From Methanobacterium_C sp963845285 (GTDB lineage Archaea; Methanobacteriota; Methanobacteria; Methanobacteriales; Methanobacteriaceae), in the NCBI GenBank assembly GCA_963845285.1, contig CAWJRO010000022.1, forward strand, positions 1-64,000: a stretch of 64,000 nucleotides of DNA, read 5' to 3'. Positions 37,077 through 47,066 of the stretch are shown piece after piece (the first letter of the stretch is position 1; each line of letters opens with the position of its first letter). Below the pieces are notes generated by a model that saw only the letters and a list, made by a program, of their open reading frames with translations, was not told the origin of the DNA and did no database searches. Made by a program: the position numbers and the translations under genes.

Positions 37077-38282
37077 TCATGACTCTTGAAATTCTCGTAT
37101 TGAATGGGCAGGATCTCCATTTTTAAGGGTTAAAGGTAGTGTCACAGATTCCGATGATGTTCCAAACCCATGGGCAATCATTGTGTGCCTCCCAGCCCCA
37201 CCTGCCACAACCAGAACAACATCCCCTGGTGAACGAGTTATCCTAACCTCATCTCCAACGATCCAATCTTTATCAAGTTTCCTGCCTCCACGATCCGCAA
37301 GGTCAACTGGTACACTTGCATTTTCATGGATGTAATTTTCAACATCCTTCCTGTCCCAGCCGTCGCCTGCAACAGTTTCGGCATGCTCTGGACTCATCAC
37401 AACCAGAATCTCACCGGGCACGTGGCTATTGTTACAGCCTGCAGTGGCTGTTGTATGCACGATTGTATCCAGGAGGTCTTCAGCTGTACTGCTTCGGTGG
37501 TCGTTCACATTCTGGGGTGCTTCAACTGCCATAACAGTGACCGTGCTGGTTTTAACATCAAAACCACGTTCCACATGCAATGGTTTCCATGGACTTTCAG
37601 TTTCTGCCTCTGCAAATGCATAGCTGTACTTGGCAGGTGAACCCATGGTTGCATGGTCTCCTATTCCGGGCACCGCACCGCCGATGTTCATAAGACATAA
37701 CCTTAAAGCGCGTCCGATGGTTGCATTGGCAATGTTACCTGGGCCTAAACATCCTGTCCCGCTGTTTACAGCCAGTTCACGGGATACTGGTCCGTTGAGC
37801 ATGGTGCACACTGCAACGGGGTGGGTGGTTGCATTGACTCCTGGAAGGTTAAATTTATCCTGGGAAACTGCTTCCACAGCTTTTTGAACTATCGGCATAA
37901 ATGCAGGGATGCAGCCCGCCATCACAGAGTTTATTGCTATTTTTTCAACAGTTGCCTTACCCCTTCTAGGCGGTAGAACTGCCACAACATCATCTGATTT
38001 TCTGTCAGTATAATCGAGGAATTTATGCACCCTTACCTTTGTTGGGGGAATGATTGGAAGTCCATCTGTTATTTGTCTCATGTAAAAGTTGTTGTTAGTT
38101 TTTTCAATGTCGGGGTCAACAAAAACTTCAAAGTCGTTTTCATGGGCACTGCATAAACGTTCATTGTTTGTTTTTGGGGTTTTTTCAGCGTTTTCTTCAC
38201 AACCTTTTCCTATGAGATCGTCAATAGAACATCCACAGACATTTGCACTGCTTTTAATATTCTTATCTTCATTTTTCTCCAT
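37077..38282 (-). CDS. Uncharacterised partner of UGSC-like protein
   Basis: A 401-residue protein with no name I can give. The first ~60 residues are a charged, Cys-bearing extension (VCGCSID, GKGCEEN, RLCSAHE). The core (about 70-400) has ITDGLPIIPPTKVRVHKFLD, LPPRRGKATVEKIAINSVMAG, NSGTGCLGPGNIANATIGRA, and the Gly-rich ends GDVVLVVAGGAGRHTMIAHG. The core seems conserved in genes that sit beside UGSC-family proteins, and the next gene upstream on this strand, 180 bp away, is such a protein. The pair may form one redox enzyme. The exact reaction is unknown. Confidence 0.7.
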   Translation of the reverse strand: MEKNEDKNIKSSANVCGCSIDDLIGKGCEENAEKTPKTNNERLCSAHENDFEVFVDPDIEKTNNNFYMRQITDGLPIIPPTKVRVHKFLDYTDRKSDDVVAVLPPRRGKATVEKIAINSVMAGCIPAFMPIVQKAVEAVSQDKFNLPGVNATTHPVAVCTMLNGPVSRELAVNSGTGCLGPGNIANATIGRALRLCLMNIGGAVPGIGDHATMGSPAKYSYAFAEAETESPWKPLHVERGFDVKTSTVTVMAVEAPQNVNDHRSSTAEDLLDTIVHTTATAGCNNSHVPGEILVVMSPEHAETVAGDGWDRKDVENYIHENASVPVDLADRGGRKLDKDWIVGDEVRITRSPGDVVLVVAGGAGRHTMIAHGFGTSSESVTLPLTLKNGDPAHSIREFQES

Positions 38283-38463
38283 AAAAATCCCCCTTTATCT
38301 CTAATAATCTTTATGTCCATTTATAAACTATTTAAATCAAATAAAAATAAAAAAATTTCTTAAATAAAAGTCCTTTAAATTGTGATCTCTTAAATTGGGC
38401 TTAAACCTTAATATTGTCTTAAGTGATATTTATAAAATTGAATACTCAATAATTACTCTAGGG

Positions 38464-38979
38464 TCAAATACCCAATATCTCTTTGATTTCAGGAATTATT
38501 TTCAAGGTTTTTGCTTTTACATCCTCTTCAGAGAGTCCTGCAATGGGATGTTCAATTTCAACGATCCTTAAATCTTTTGCACCGTAAGATTCTGCCAGTT
38601 CCCTTGCAAACGGTGCAAAATGATGTGAACAGATGGATATTGTGGGCACTCCCTTTTTTTCGAGTCTTATTGCATCTAAAACAACCCATGTTGTGCACGA
38701 ACCACAGTCACCAAGTGCAAGAATTGAAAGCTTGGCATCTGCTGCATTTTTAAGCTGTTGGGGGGTTGCAGAAGCTCCAGCGGGTTTTTTAACATCAGAA
38801 AATTCTATTTCACCCAAGCTTTCCAGCACTGTTTCCAGTATTATATTTGCACCGGGTTTGGTGTTGTCAAAGAGAGATATCCTGCTTAATTCTTTAGGAA
38901 GGGGATTTATTTCCACCTTATCCATTTCAGTTTCGCCCAAGGGGTTTAGTACCTCTCTTTCAATGATTTTAACATTCAT
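38464..38979 (-). CDS. UGSC-family protein, Cys form (CGSC)
   Basis: A 171-residue protein whose core LALGDCGSCTTWVVLDAIRLEKKG (about residues 91-114) matches the UGSC family, where the first residue of the motif is selenocysteine in some bacteria; here it is Cys (codons TGT GGT TCG TGC). CGSC resembles a thiol-redox centre. Downstream, TISICSHHFAPFARELAESYG follows. Predicted to act with the 401-residue neighbour in a thiol or organic-redox reaction. Function not established. Confidence 0.75.
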   Translation of the reverse strand: MNVKIIEREVLNPLGETEMDKVEINPLPKELSRISLFDNTKPGANIILETVLESLGEIEFSDVKKPAGASATPQQLKNAADAKLSILALGDCGSCTTWVVLDAIRLEKKGVPTISICSHHFAPFARELAESYGAKDLRIVEIEHPIAGLSEEDVKAKTLKIIPEIKEILGI

Positions 38980-39208
38980 AAAGATTTATCTGTTCATTCT
39001 ATCTTAATTATTTTTTTAAAAAATAAGGAAATAGGAAACAAGAATAAGAAATGAAAACAAGCTAAAAGAAATTAAAAAAATTAAAAGATTGAAAAAGAGT
39101 TTAGGGATTTAAAAGAGGTAGGGATGCCATAAATCATGCCCCACAAAAATTAAAAAAATTTAATGGGATTAAAGTAAAAAAAGGGCAAAATAAAAGAATT
39201 AAAAGATT

Positions 39209-40795
39209 TTACTCTTCCATTCTAAACCTTTTAATAATCATATCCTTATCCAGGGACACTACAAAAGATGCAGCTCTTGGCCCCTGTTTTTTCCCAATAA
39301 TGGCCTTATAAATTGCCTGGAAAGCTTTTTGAGGTTTCATGTCCATTTCTTCTATTATGACGTACAGTGTATCATGGAATTCCTGGGATGTGTATTCCTG
39401 AGCTTCCAGGGCATCTGCAACCTTTAAAAGGAATTCTTTCTGATTGTCCTGCAGTTCCAACCTTGGGATCTTCTTTTGAACCTGGAACTTCACAAATTCT
39501 GGTGCATAAGTGTTCAACCAGTTTTTAACATGGGTAATTCGTGCTTCAAGTCTTTCAACATCATTTTTATCAATTTCAGAGAATTCTTTACTTTCCATAT
39601 CTTTTGGAAGCTGTGAATTTTTCTTCAATATGTTGAAAATTTTCTCTGTGTCATTCCTTGCTACCTGATAAGCCACAGTCATGAATCTGTAGGATGGCTG
39701 GAATGGCATGGTTTCTGCAACTTCGATCTGGGATGCTTCGTAGATCTTTTTAGATTTTTCACCCTCTTTTTCGGAGGTTGGTTCCTCTTTTCCATAGTAG
39801 ATACGTTCCACACGGTCGTACTGTTCTATGAAATCCAGAAACGGCATTGCAGGGTTGAAATCCTTTGCCTTCATTGGTTTGCTTCGGAACAGGTAGTAAT
39901 TCAGGGTTTCAGGAGCAGCTATTTCAAGCCACTGGCCTGGTGTGAAGAAAACTCCATGTGATTTGGACATTGACTCTCCATTGAGGGTTATCCACTCGTA
40001 AGGAACAGGGTAAGGTGCTTCGTAGTTGAATATATCCTTGGATATGATTTTGCTCACGTCGTAGGATCCTCCGCTTGCTGCGTGGTCTTTTCCAAATGGT
40101 TCGCAGGTTATACCGAATATCTTCCACCTTGCAGCCCATTCAACACGCCATGTGAGTTTTCCTTCACCACTTTTAATATCCATGGTCCCGTCGTGTCCGC
40201 ACTGGCACCGGTATGAGACAATATCTCCGTCATAGTCATAGGCGTAGGTTGTGTTTACACGACCGCACTCCTCACAAATGGGGTTGTATGGGAGCCAATC
40301 TTCTCCAAGTGGATGTTCCCTGAACTTGTTGAATATCTCCCTTATCTCAGGAGCCTTTTCAAGTGATATTCGGATATAATCATCATAAACTCCATCCTTG
40401 TACATCTGCTCCCCGGATTCAACTTCTAGTTCTATTTTGAAGTCGTCCATTGTGTCAAGGAACGGTTTTTCAAAGTGTTCCACGAAGTTGGCACAGCAGC
40501 CCTCTGGACATGGTATTTTGGAGTAAGGAAGACCTAGATATTTTTCATAGGACTCTGGAAGTGGGTACGGCACCTTTCTCAGGGGGTCGTGGTCGTCTGC
40601 AATCCAGATGGTCCTGGCAGATGCCCCAAGCTTTCTGAGGGCTTTACCCACAGCGTTTGCTATAAAAACATCACATGAATTTCCTATATGTATAGATCCT
40701 GATATGGATGTCCCACTTGCAATAACATGCTCTTTGACATCTCTTTCATTTAATTCTTCTGCGATCCTTTCGATCCAGTGTTTCAATAGTATCAC
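39209..40795 (-). CDS. lysS: Lysyl-tRNA synthetase, class I
   Basis: Class I LysRS, the form found in many archaea and a few bacteria. HIGH motif as GSIHIGN (about 29-35), KMSKS as MSKSHG (about 285), zinc-binding region CEECGRVNT with RCQCGHDG, and the alpha-helical C-terminal anticodon domain. Length 528 residues, normal. It charges tRNA-Lys. Single gene; its downstream flank to 38980 is AT-rich without a gene. Confidence 0.96.
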   Translation of the reverse strand: MILLKHWIERIAEELNERDVKEHVIASGTSISGSIHIGNSCDVFIANAVGKALRKLGASARTIWIADDHDPLRKVPYPLPESYEKYLGLPYSKIPCPEGCCANFVEHFEKPFLDTMDDFKIELEVESGEQMYKDGVYDDYIRISLEKAPEIREIFNKFREHPLGEDWLPYNPICEECGRVNTTYAYDYDGDIVSYRCQCGHDGTMDIKSGEGKLTWRVEWAARWKIFGITCEPFGKDHAASGGSYDVSKIISKDIFNYEAPYPVPYEWITLNGESMSKSHGVFFTPGQWLEIAAPETLNYYLFRSKPMKAKDFNPAMPFLDFIEQYDRVERIYYGKEEPTSEKEGEKSKKIYEASQIEVAETMPFQPSYRFMTVAYQVARNDTEKIFNILKKNSQLPKDMESKEFSEIDKNDVERLEARITHVKNWLNTYAPEFVKFQVQKKIPRLELQDNQKEFLLKVADALEAQEYTSQEFHDTLYVIIEEMDMKPQKAFQAIYKAIIGKKQGPRAASFVVSLDKDMIIKRFRMEE

Positions 40796-41116
40796 CTTAG
40801 TTTATTCTGATTTGGAATCCTTAAAATTCCTTAAAAATTGTTTAATAGTAAAAATAATAAAATTAAGATGTTATATACAGATTCAATTAAGTATAAATCA
40901 TCTAAATTTTACAATCAGTTTGTATTTATAATCAGATTATATGATTTAAGAAATTATATGATTTAAATCTTTTAAAAGTTTTTACCAGAACATGAGGTTC
41001 AGGGATTAATTCAAGAATATTAAGATTCAAAAACAAAATTTCAGATCTTCATAATACAATCAGATTCAGATTAGAAATAGATTCAGATTTAAAAAATAAA
41101 ATTAAACAGATTATTA

Positions 41117-41223
41117 GAGGCTATCCCATAATCCAAAATCTACAAAAAAATAAGGATAAACAACGCTTTAAATTCAAAAATAAGCAAAATTATATATGTT
41201 ACGAATAATTATGGGTCAGCCTC
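41117..41223. mobile_element. MITE copy 8 (CCCATAAT subfamily)
   Basis: A 107-bp copy 29 bp from the 3' end of thiC, with ends GAGGCTATCCCATAATCC and the complement of GAGGCTGACCCATAATT. It is almost identical to copies 5 and 10. Only TA is shared by the flanks. The rest of the 457-bp gap between lysS and thiC shows nothing. Confidence 0.88.
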
Positions 41224-41252
41224 TACATTTAAAAAAAGAATTTAGGTGGTGA

Positions 41253-42551
41253 TCAGTCAAATACATCCTGACTTGCATCATCCAGCCATTCATTCACTAT
41301 TTTTATTGCACAGTAGTTTCCGCACATTGTACAGGTGTCAGGGTCTTCTGGTGGTTTTGCTTCCCTTATGGCCCGTGCATCTGCGGGGCATATTGCTGCT
41401 TTGTACTGGTCTTCCCAGTTGAGTTTTTTACGTGCGTTTGCCATTTTAAGGTCGAGTTCGCCGTTGTGTATACCTTTAGCCATATCTCCTACGTATGCCC
41501 CTATCCTGGTTGCTATGACTCCCTGTTTAACGTCCTCTGGACCTGGAAGTGCGAGGTGCTCTGCTGGTGTCACGTAGCAGATGAAATCTGCTCCGGATGC
41601 TGCTGATTGTGCTGCACCTATTGATGAGACTATGTGGTCGTATGCAGGTGCTATGTCCGTCACGATAGGTCCGAGCATGTAGAAAGGTGCTCCACGGCAT
41701 AATTTCTTTTGAACCATTACATTGGTTGGTATCTCTTTAAGTGGGATATGTCCTGGTCCTTCAACTATTGTCTGTACTCCTGCTTCCCTTGCCCTGTCAA
41801 CAAGCTCACCAAGGATGATTAATTCCTGAACTTGAGCTCTGTCAGTTGAATCTGCTATTGCTCCAGCCCTCATACCGTTTGCAAGGCTTATTGCAAAGTC
41901 ATATTCCTTCGCGATTTCAAGTACCTGGTCGTAGTTTTCGTATAATGGGTTTTCGATTTCATTGTGGACCATCCATGCTGATATGAATGCTCCTCCTCTA
42001 CTTACGAGCCCACCTTCACGTCCCTGCCTTTTGAGCCTTTTGAGAGTTTCTTTGTTGACACTGCAGTGTATTGCCATGAAATCTACGCCGTCTTTTGCCT
42101 GTTTCTCAATGGCGTTGAACATTGAGTCTTCTTCCATGTAAATTGCAGAGCCATGTTTGTTTATTGACTCTACTGCAGCCTGATAAATCGGTACACTTCC
42201 AACAGGAAGGTCTGTGATACTTATAATTTTCTTTCTTATGGCGTCAAGGTCTCCACCGATACTGAGCTCCATTAAAGTGTCGGCTTTGTTTTCCATTGCA
42301 ATTTTAGCCTTTTTAACTTCCATGTCAATATCATTTATGTCTGTGGAAGTTCCGATTGTTGCGTTTACCTTGGTTCTGAGACCTGCACCTATACCAACAG
42401 GGTTTGCATTTCTCTGAATGTTGTTTGGAATTGCTATAAATCCCTTTGCAACGGATTTCCTGATAAATTCTTCATCAACGTTTTCGATTTTTGCAACCGC
42501 TTTCATCTGGTCTGTTATTATGCCCTTTTTTGCATCGTCCATTTGTGTCAT
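41253..42551 (-). CDS. thiC: Phosphomethylpyrimidine synthase
   Basis: Radical-SAM enzyme that rearranges aminoimidazole ribotide to the pyrimidine of thiamine (HMP-P). The 432-residue protein has the archaeal short form. NANPVGIGAGLRTKVNATIGTS near 45-65 and EGPGHIPLKEIPTNV near 265 are family blocks, and CTMCGNYCAIK near 409-419 gives the three Cys of the 4Fe-4S cluster (C-x2-C-x4-C). The end is acidic. No TPP riboswitch is recognisable upstream. Confidence 0.96.
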   Translation of the reverse strand: MTQMDDAKKGIITDQMKAVAKIENVDEEFIRKSVAKGFIAIPNNIQRNANPVGIGAGLRTKVNATIGTSTDINDIDMEVKKAKIAMENKADTLMELSIGGDLDAIRKKIISITDLPVGSVPIYQAAVESINKHGSAIYMEEDSMFNAIEKQAKDGVDFMAIHCSVNKETLKRLKRQGREGGLVSRGGAFISAWMVHNEIENPLYENYDQVLEIAKEYDFAISLANGMRAGAIADSTDRAQVQELIILGELVDRAREAGVQTIVEGPGHIPLKEIPTNVMVQKKLCRGAPFYMLGPIVTDIAPAYDHIVSSIGAAQSAASGADFICYVTPAEHLALPGPEDVKQGVIATRIGAYVGDMAKGIHNGELDLKMANARKKLNWEDQYKAAICPADARAIREAKPPEDPDTCTMCGNYCAIKIVNEWLDDASQDVFD

Positions 42552-42942
42552 AGAATCACCATATCCATTTTTTTAACTTAATTTGAATGACGGTTCACCA
42601 GCTTTATCAATATTATAAAATTTATGAAATATTATAAAAGCATGTTGAAACTTCTTAATTAAATCTTGATATCATCGTTTGTATGTTCAACGTAAAAAAT
42701 AGGTGTTTACACTGAAACATAAATTTTAAACAAATCAAGTATCATTAAATTCCAATGGTACTGAAGTACTATTAGTTTAATATTGTTATGTTATACTTTA
42801 TTTTCTATTTAAAATTCTGGTGAGTATTTTATTGTTCTAATATTTATCATTCAATAAAAAGTTTATCCAATTTTAATTCACGTAAAAAAGTGATTGGATA
42901 ATAGAACCAGTTTAATACAAATTTTCCATTAAAAACCATGCC
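42552..42942. other. Intergenic region upstream of thiC
   Basis: 390 bp, AT-rich, between thiC and the kinase gene, both on the minus strand. It must hold the thiC promoter. I see no small gene, RNA or convincing repeat. Confidence 0.4.
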
Positions 42943-43857
42943 CTATTTCCACATCTCATTCATCCTTTCTGTGGCCATCTCAAAGTCAGGAACGTTTGTT
43001 TGGCATCCTTCAGCTTCAACAATAAATGAAGCAACGGATGATGCAAATTTTCCACACATCTCCAGGTCTTCACCTCTCAGATAAGCATTTAAAAATCCTG
43101 CACGGTACGAATCCCCAGCACCTGTTGGGTCTGGTGTATTTTGAAGTATTGCATCCACTTTTATCTTTTCATCGGTGCATATTAAGCTACCATCCTTTCC
43201 GTAGGTTGTAACCACTATTTCCGGCCCAAATTTCCTTAAATCGTCTAGATCCATACTCAAAGTTTTGAGTATTCTTCCTATCTCGTGATGGTTTCCAAAC
43301 AGGATATCACAGATTTTCAGAACCTCTTCAAGCTCTTCTTTGGAGTACATGTGAAGGTCCTGACCTGGATCGAATGATATAAGTTTTCCTGCTTCATGGG
43401 CTACCTGTCCAGATCTCCTGTTGAATCCAGGGTCTCCAGTTGCCAGATGAACAGCTTCAACCTTTTGAATGGCTTTTTTGGGTGGTTCTGATTTTTCAAA
43501 GTGAGCTGCTGCTCCCCAGTAAAAATAACTTATCTGATCCTTTGAAGAATCTGTAAACACGAATGCTGTGGGTGTTTTCTCATCATCAATCACTATTCTG
43601 CTTTCTGTGTCTATTCCGAGAGTTTTTAGCTTATTATCGTAATCAGATCCAATGAACTCACCTCCAACTGCAGATACCAGAGATGATTTAAGTCCTAAAG
43701 TTGATGCAACAACTGCTACGTTTGCTGCTGCCCCACCAAAAAATGTTCGCATCCTTTTTATTGCTGTTGATGAGTTAGGTTGTGGGAAATCCCCCACTTG
43801 TATTATGTAATCAAAGGCTGTGTGCCCAATTGCTAGTAAATCTGTTTTATCACTCAA
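42943..43857 (-). CDS. PfkB-family carbohydrate kinase
   Basis: A 304-residue ribokinase-fold kinase. MSDKTDLLAIGHTAFDYIIQV opens the fold, TFFGGAAANVAVVASTLG (about 38-55) is PfkB signature 1, and DPTGAGDSYRAGFLNAYL (about 246-263) is signature 2 with the catalytic Asp and anion hole. Substrates in archaea include ribose, fructose-6-phosphate, nucleosides and ADP-dependent sugars; the sequence does not say which. It is a single gene with a good gap on both sides. Confidence 0.92.
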   Translation of the reverse strand: MSDKTDLLAIGHTAFDYIIQVGDFPQPNSSTAIKRMRTFFGGAAANVAVVASTLGLKSSLVSAVGGEFIGSDYDNKLKTLGIDTESRIVIDDEKTPTAFVFTDSSKDQISYFYWGAAAHFEKSEPPKKAIQKVEAVHLATGDPGFNRRSGQVAHEAGKLISFDPGQDLHMYSKEELEEVLKICDILFGNHHEIGRILKTLSMDLDDLRKFGPEIVVTTYGKDGSLICTDEKIKVDAILQNTPDPTGAGDSYRAGFLNAYLRGEDLEMCGKFASSVASFIVEAEGCQTNVPDFEMATERMNEMWK

Positions 43858-44040
43858 TCAATCACCCGCAATATTTTTATTTTTGAAATATTTAAAATTA
43901 ACTTAATCTTTAACAGCAAATATCTCTAGATATTATTGAATCCTTTAAAAGGGAAATATTCAGGTTAAAATATATTATAGAAACAATACCGGAACAAAAA
44001 AGCTTTTTAAACCACAACACAAAAAATATAAATCCATTTT

Positions 44041-44904
44041 TTAAATCCTTTCAAAACCATATTTATCTATTATTTTTTGTCCTTCTCCTAAAATAAAACC
44101 TAAAAAATCCTTTAGAACCTTATTATCTTGATTACATAAAACAAGACTTATTATATGTTGTGTATCTTTTTTTAAAATATTTGAACCATCTGTAAAACTG
44201 TTGTTAAGAAAAGTACAGAGATCTTCATTCTTTTGAACAAGTTTAAGGGCATTATAGGGGGATTTGACAACTTCAACTATTTTGTAGTCTATCTTTTTAT
44301 TGTCAAGGGTGTTCCATGCCAGACGCTGGGAAGAACCCTCTACTTCAACGAATTTCAGACCTTCAATGTCTTCCAAACTTTTAAATGATCTGGGTTTGTT
44401 TGACACAAGGACAAGGTGGTCGTAGGCTATTGGAGTAAAATCTAAATCCCACATGAAGGCGCGTACAGGGTCATCAAGTGTTAATATATCTACCATATCC
44501 ATACTTGCAAGTTTTAGTGCACTTTCATCATCTGTACGGTATATAATAGTATCCAATCCATATTCATCTAATAAAACTTCCATAAGTCCTGTTGATATGT
44601 GCCCCCCACAGATTACGGGTTTTTCACGTTCTTCCAGGCGGCTCATGTACTTTTCATATCTCCCTAGAATTTTAAAACCGTATTCTGTAAGCCCAGAACC
44701 TGCACCTGTTGTGTCAACCAGTTTAATGCCTATTTTGTTCTCTGATTCCCTTATACGGCGGTTTAATACTGCATGGGATATTCCAAGTCTTTTTGCAGCT
44801 TCACGCTGAGACCAGGTTTTTGAGACACATTTCAAAGTTTCAAAGAGTTTGTAGCTAAACTCATGTCCGTTTATAGATAGATTCAGTTTTGGATCGTACT
44901 TCAT
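44041..44904 (-). CDS. ModE/LysR-like regulator with substrate-binding-type domain
   Basis: A 287-residue protein. The N-terminal winged helix-turn-helix (about 15-90) reads SWSQREAAKRLGISHAVLNRRIRESENKIG, with TTGAGSGLTEYGFKILGRYE as the wing/linker, as in ModE and LysR. The C-terminal ~190 residues look like a periplasmic-binding/LysR effector domain (HISTGLMEVLLDEYGLD; FVEVEGSSQRLAWNTLD). Methanogen proteins of this kind are candidates for molybdate/tungstate-sensing regulators; the Mo/W genes begin 1.4 kb away, but no operator is proven. The effector is unknown. Confidence 0.8.
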   Translation of the reverse strand: MKYDPKLNLSINGHEFSYKLFETLKCVSKTWSQREAAKRLGISHAVLNRRIRESENKIGIKLVDTTGAGSGLTEYGFKILGRYEKYMSRLEEREKPVICGGHISTGLMEVLLDEYGLDTIIYRTDDESALKLASMDMVDILTLDDPVRAFMWDLDFTPIAYDHLVLVSNKPRSFKSLEDIEGLKFVEVEGSSQRLAWNTLDNKKIDYKIVEVVKSPYNALKLVQKNEDLCTFLNNSFTDGSNILKKDTQHIISLVLCNQDNKVLKDFLGFILGEGQKIIDKYGFERI

Positions 44905-45205
44905 CTGACACTCGCACCGTTATTAACCTAATTTTCATTAACTGCAACTTTATCAAATAACTTCATTGACAATAAAATTTATCAAATAAATTCCATTAAC
45001 CTCCAAAATCTACCAAATAACCAATAATTTTTAGAGTCTTGAAAACACTATTTGGACATTTTTGAGAAGATTTAATTCAATTAAGAACGTCATGATTTAA
45101 ACAATATTTTGATTTAAGGGGGTTTTTGCATGGTTTTAATGTATTGCAATGTTTCAAGTATTGTAACTTAAGTGATGATTTAAGTTAAGACAACCCTCTA
45201 CTTGA

Positions 45206-45217
45206 AATATATATAAA
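45206..45217 (+). promoter_or_regulatory. TATA box for hxlB
   Basis: AAATATATATAA lies 70 bp upstream of the hxlB start in a 380-bp divergent gap. The spacing fits transcription start near 45240 and a short leader with GGTGAACAC as ribosome binding site. Confidence 0.5.
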
Positions 45218-45285
45218 CAACAATTATAGATATAATTATAAAAGAAAGTATAAATAATCTTAAGTAGTCCTTATTTGGTGAACAC

Positions 45286-45870
45286 ATGATTTTAAACGAT
45301 GCAATGGATGAAATAGTTGATAATATAAATGCTGTTTCAGCAGAACTTGACGAAAAAATTATTATGGAAATGTTAGACATTTTAACCTCATCACGGAACG
45401 TTTTTTTATTGGGACAGGGAAGGTCTGGTCTAGTTGCAAGGGCATTTGCAATGCGACTTATGCACCTTGGAATGGGGGTTTACGTTGTAGGGGAAACAAT
45501 TACTCCATCTATAAACGAAGACGATTGTCTCCTTGCAATTTCAGGATCAGGAGAAACGAGTTACATTTTAAGCACTGCCAAAATCGCTAAAAAAAGGGGT
45601 GCAAAAATCGTTTCAGTAACATCTTACGATGATTCATCACTTGCAAAAATGTCAGACCTTATAATATCAATAAAAGGCCGTACAAAAATTGATTCAGAAA
45701 AAAATTATATAAAAAGGCAGATAAATGGAAGACACCAATCCCTCTCACCTCTTGGAACTTTATTCGAAGTCACAACCTTGATATTCCTTGATGGGGTTAT
45801 AGCACAGCTCATGGATAGAATGGGGAAAACAGAAAATGATCTTAAACAAAGGCATACTGTACTTGAGTAA
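45286..45870 (+). CDS. hxlB: 6-phospho-3-hexuloisomerase
   Basis: SIS-domain isomerase that interconverts hexulose-6-phosphate and fructose-6-phosphate. In archaea it is the partner of 3-hexulose-6-phosphate synthase in the ribulose-monophosphate route, which makes pentose phosphates. GQGRSGLVARAFAMRLMHLG (about 44-63) and ISGSGETSYILSTAKIAKKRGA (about 85-106) are the family blocks; the end DDLKQRHTVLE is typical. Length 194, normal. No synthase gene (hxlA) adjoins. Confidence 0.93.
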   Translation: MILNDAMDEIVDNINAVSAELDEKIIMEMLDILTSSRNVFLLGQGRSGLVARAFAMRLMHLGMGVYVVGETITPSINEDDCLLAISGSGETSYILSTAKIAKKRGAKIVSVTSYDDSSLAKMSDLIISIKGRTKIDSEKNYIKRQINGRHQSLSPLGTLFEVTTLIFLDGVIAQLMDRMGKTENDLKQRHTVLE

Positions 45871-46142
45871 CCATGTCTCGTAAAATTATTCAGTAAAATG
45901 TTTTTTTAATCTTTTTAAAGTTTAAATCCATTAATTTCTTTCATTAATTTTAAGTCTTTCCAAGTTTTAATTCGTTAAAATTTCCATTATTTTCAATTTT
46001 TTTAACTATTTACAATTTTTTAGGGATTAAATGATTTTTTAAGGTTATCTGTATTATTTAATTGTTTAAATTTTATTTCTATTTTTTAAATTTTTAAGGT
46101 TTCCTGTAAACTGTTGAATTTGATAGGTTTTAGTTAAGACAA

Positions 46143-46246
46143 GAAGTGGTCTCATAATTCAAAATTTGCAAAAAAATAAGAGTAAATAAGCTTTAAATTC
46201 AAATAATGAAAATTATATAAGCCACAAATAATCCTGAGAGAGCCTG
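46143..46246. mobile_element. MITE copy 9 (degenerate, TCTCAT subfamily)
   Basis: A 104-bp worn copy: ends GAAGTGGTCTCATAATTC and the complement of CAGGCTCTCTCAGGATT, inside AAAATTTGCAAAAAAATAAG. No clear flanking duplication. The rest of the 440-bp gap between hxlB and fdhD is AT-rich and empty. Confidence 0.7.
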
Positions 46247-46313
46247 GATAATCAATAGAAAACAAAAAAAACTTATTTTTAAATAAATGGAAAAATAAAG
46301 GAAAAATAAGGAT

Positions 46314-47066
46314 TTAAAGTAGTATCCTGTCGGGATGGGTATAAATATTGAACCGTTTTCCCCTTACAAAGCCCAGCATGGTTACATGGGCTTCTTCAGC
46401 AACAGAAACTCCTGAAGATGTGGGGGCTGCATTTGAGGCTATTATTGGAATTCCAACCCTTGCAACTTTAATCATCATATCTGCGGGCATTCTACCACTG
46501 TACACAATGAAACTTTGGGAAAAATCATATTTTGCAAGTGCTCCAGCGCCTATTACTTTGTCAACTGCCACATGTCGGCTTACATCTTCTACTGCTATGA
46601 ATTTATCTCCACAAACAAGTCCTGCTATATGTGTACCTCCTGTTTCCTGCCAAACCTTTGCTTTTTCTTTTAATTTATCGAATGATTCGAAGATCTTTTC
46701 TTTGGTTACAGTATAATCTGATTCAACCTCTCCAACAAATTCTATCTTAGCTCTCCATCCTCCGAAACAATCAGAGCCCACAACCAGTTCTTTCCTGATA
46801 TCAAAGTCAACCATATCTATTGTGGCTTTAATTGTCTTGTCTTTTATGGTTATATCGGTTATATTATCTGCAGATCCAACTAAACCTTCACCAAGAAGGT
46901 ATCCAACAGCAAATTCTTTCAGAGAGCCTGGACTTATGGAAAATCTTCTTGAAACACTGTCGTTTATTATAAGTTCTATTTCCTCGTCGATCACGATTTT
47001 TTCTTCCACATGGGAAACTTCATCTTTCACCCGGGTAGCACTCACACTTTCAAACATCTTAAACAT
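46314..47066 (-). CDS. fdhD: FdhD sulfurtransferase for formate dehydrogenase maturation
   Basis: FdhD transfers sulfur from a cysteine desulfurase to the Mo/W cofactor of formate dehydrogenases. The 250-residue protein has EFAVGYLLGEGLV (about 51-63), VVGSDCFGG with the candidate sulfur-carrying Cys100 (the second Cys of the usual CxxC is absent), TGGTHIAGLV, and VEDVSRHVAVDKVIG and APTSSGVSVAEEA near the end. An active formate dehydrogenase gene is not in the window, though decayed formate-dehydrogenase-like genes lie next door. Confidence 0.94.
   Translation of the reverse strand: MFKMFESVSATRVKDEVSHVEEKIVIDEEIELIINDSVSRRFSISPGSLKEFAVGYLLGEGLVGSADNITDITIKDKTIKATIDMVDFDIRKELVVGSDCFGGWRAKIEFVGEVESDYTVTKEKIFESFDKLKEKAKVWQETGGTHIAGLVCGDKFIAVEDVSRHVAVDKVIGAGALAKYDFSQSFIVYSGRMPADMMIKVARVGIPIIASNAAPTSSGVSVAEEAHVTMLGFVRGKRFNIYTHPDRILL

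Noticed and set aside
38700..38740. Selenocysteine in the UGSC-like protein
   Set aside because: The codon is TGT (Cys), not TGA, so it is the Cys form.
42552..42942. TPP riboswitch upstream of thiC
   Set aside because: I could not find the conserved TPP aptamer core in the gap.
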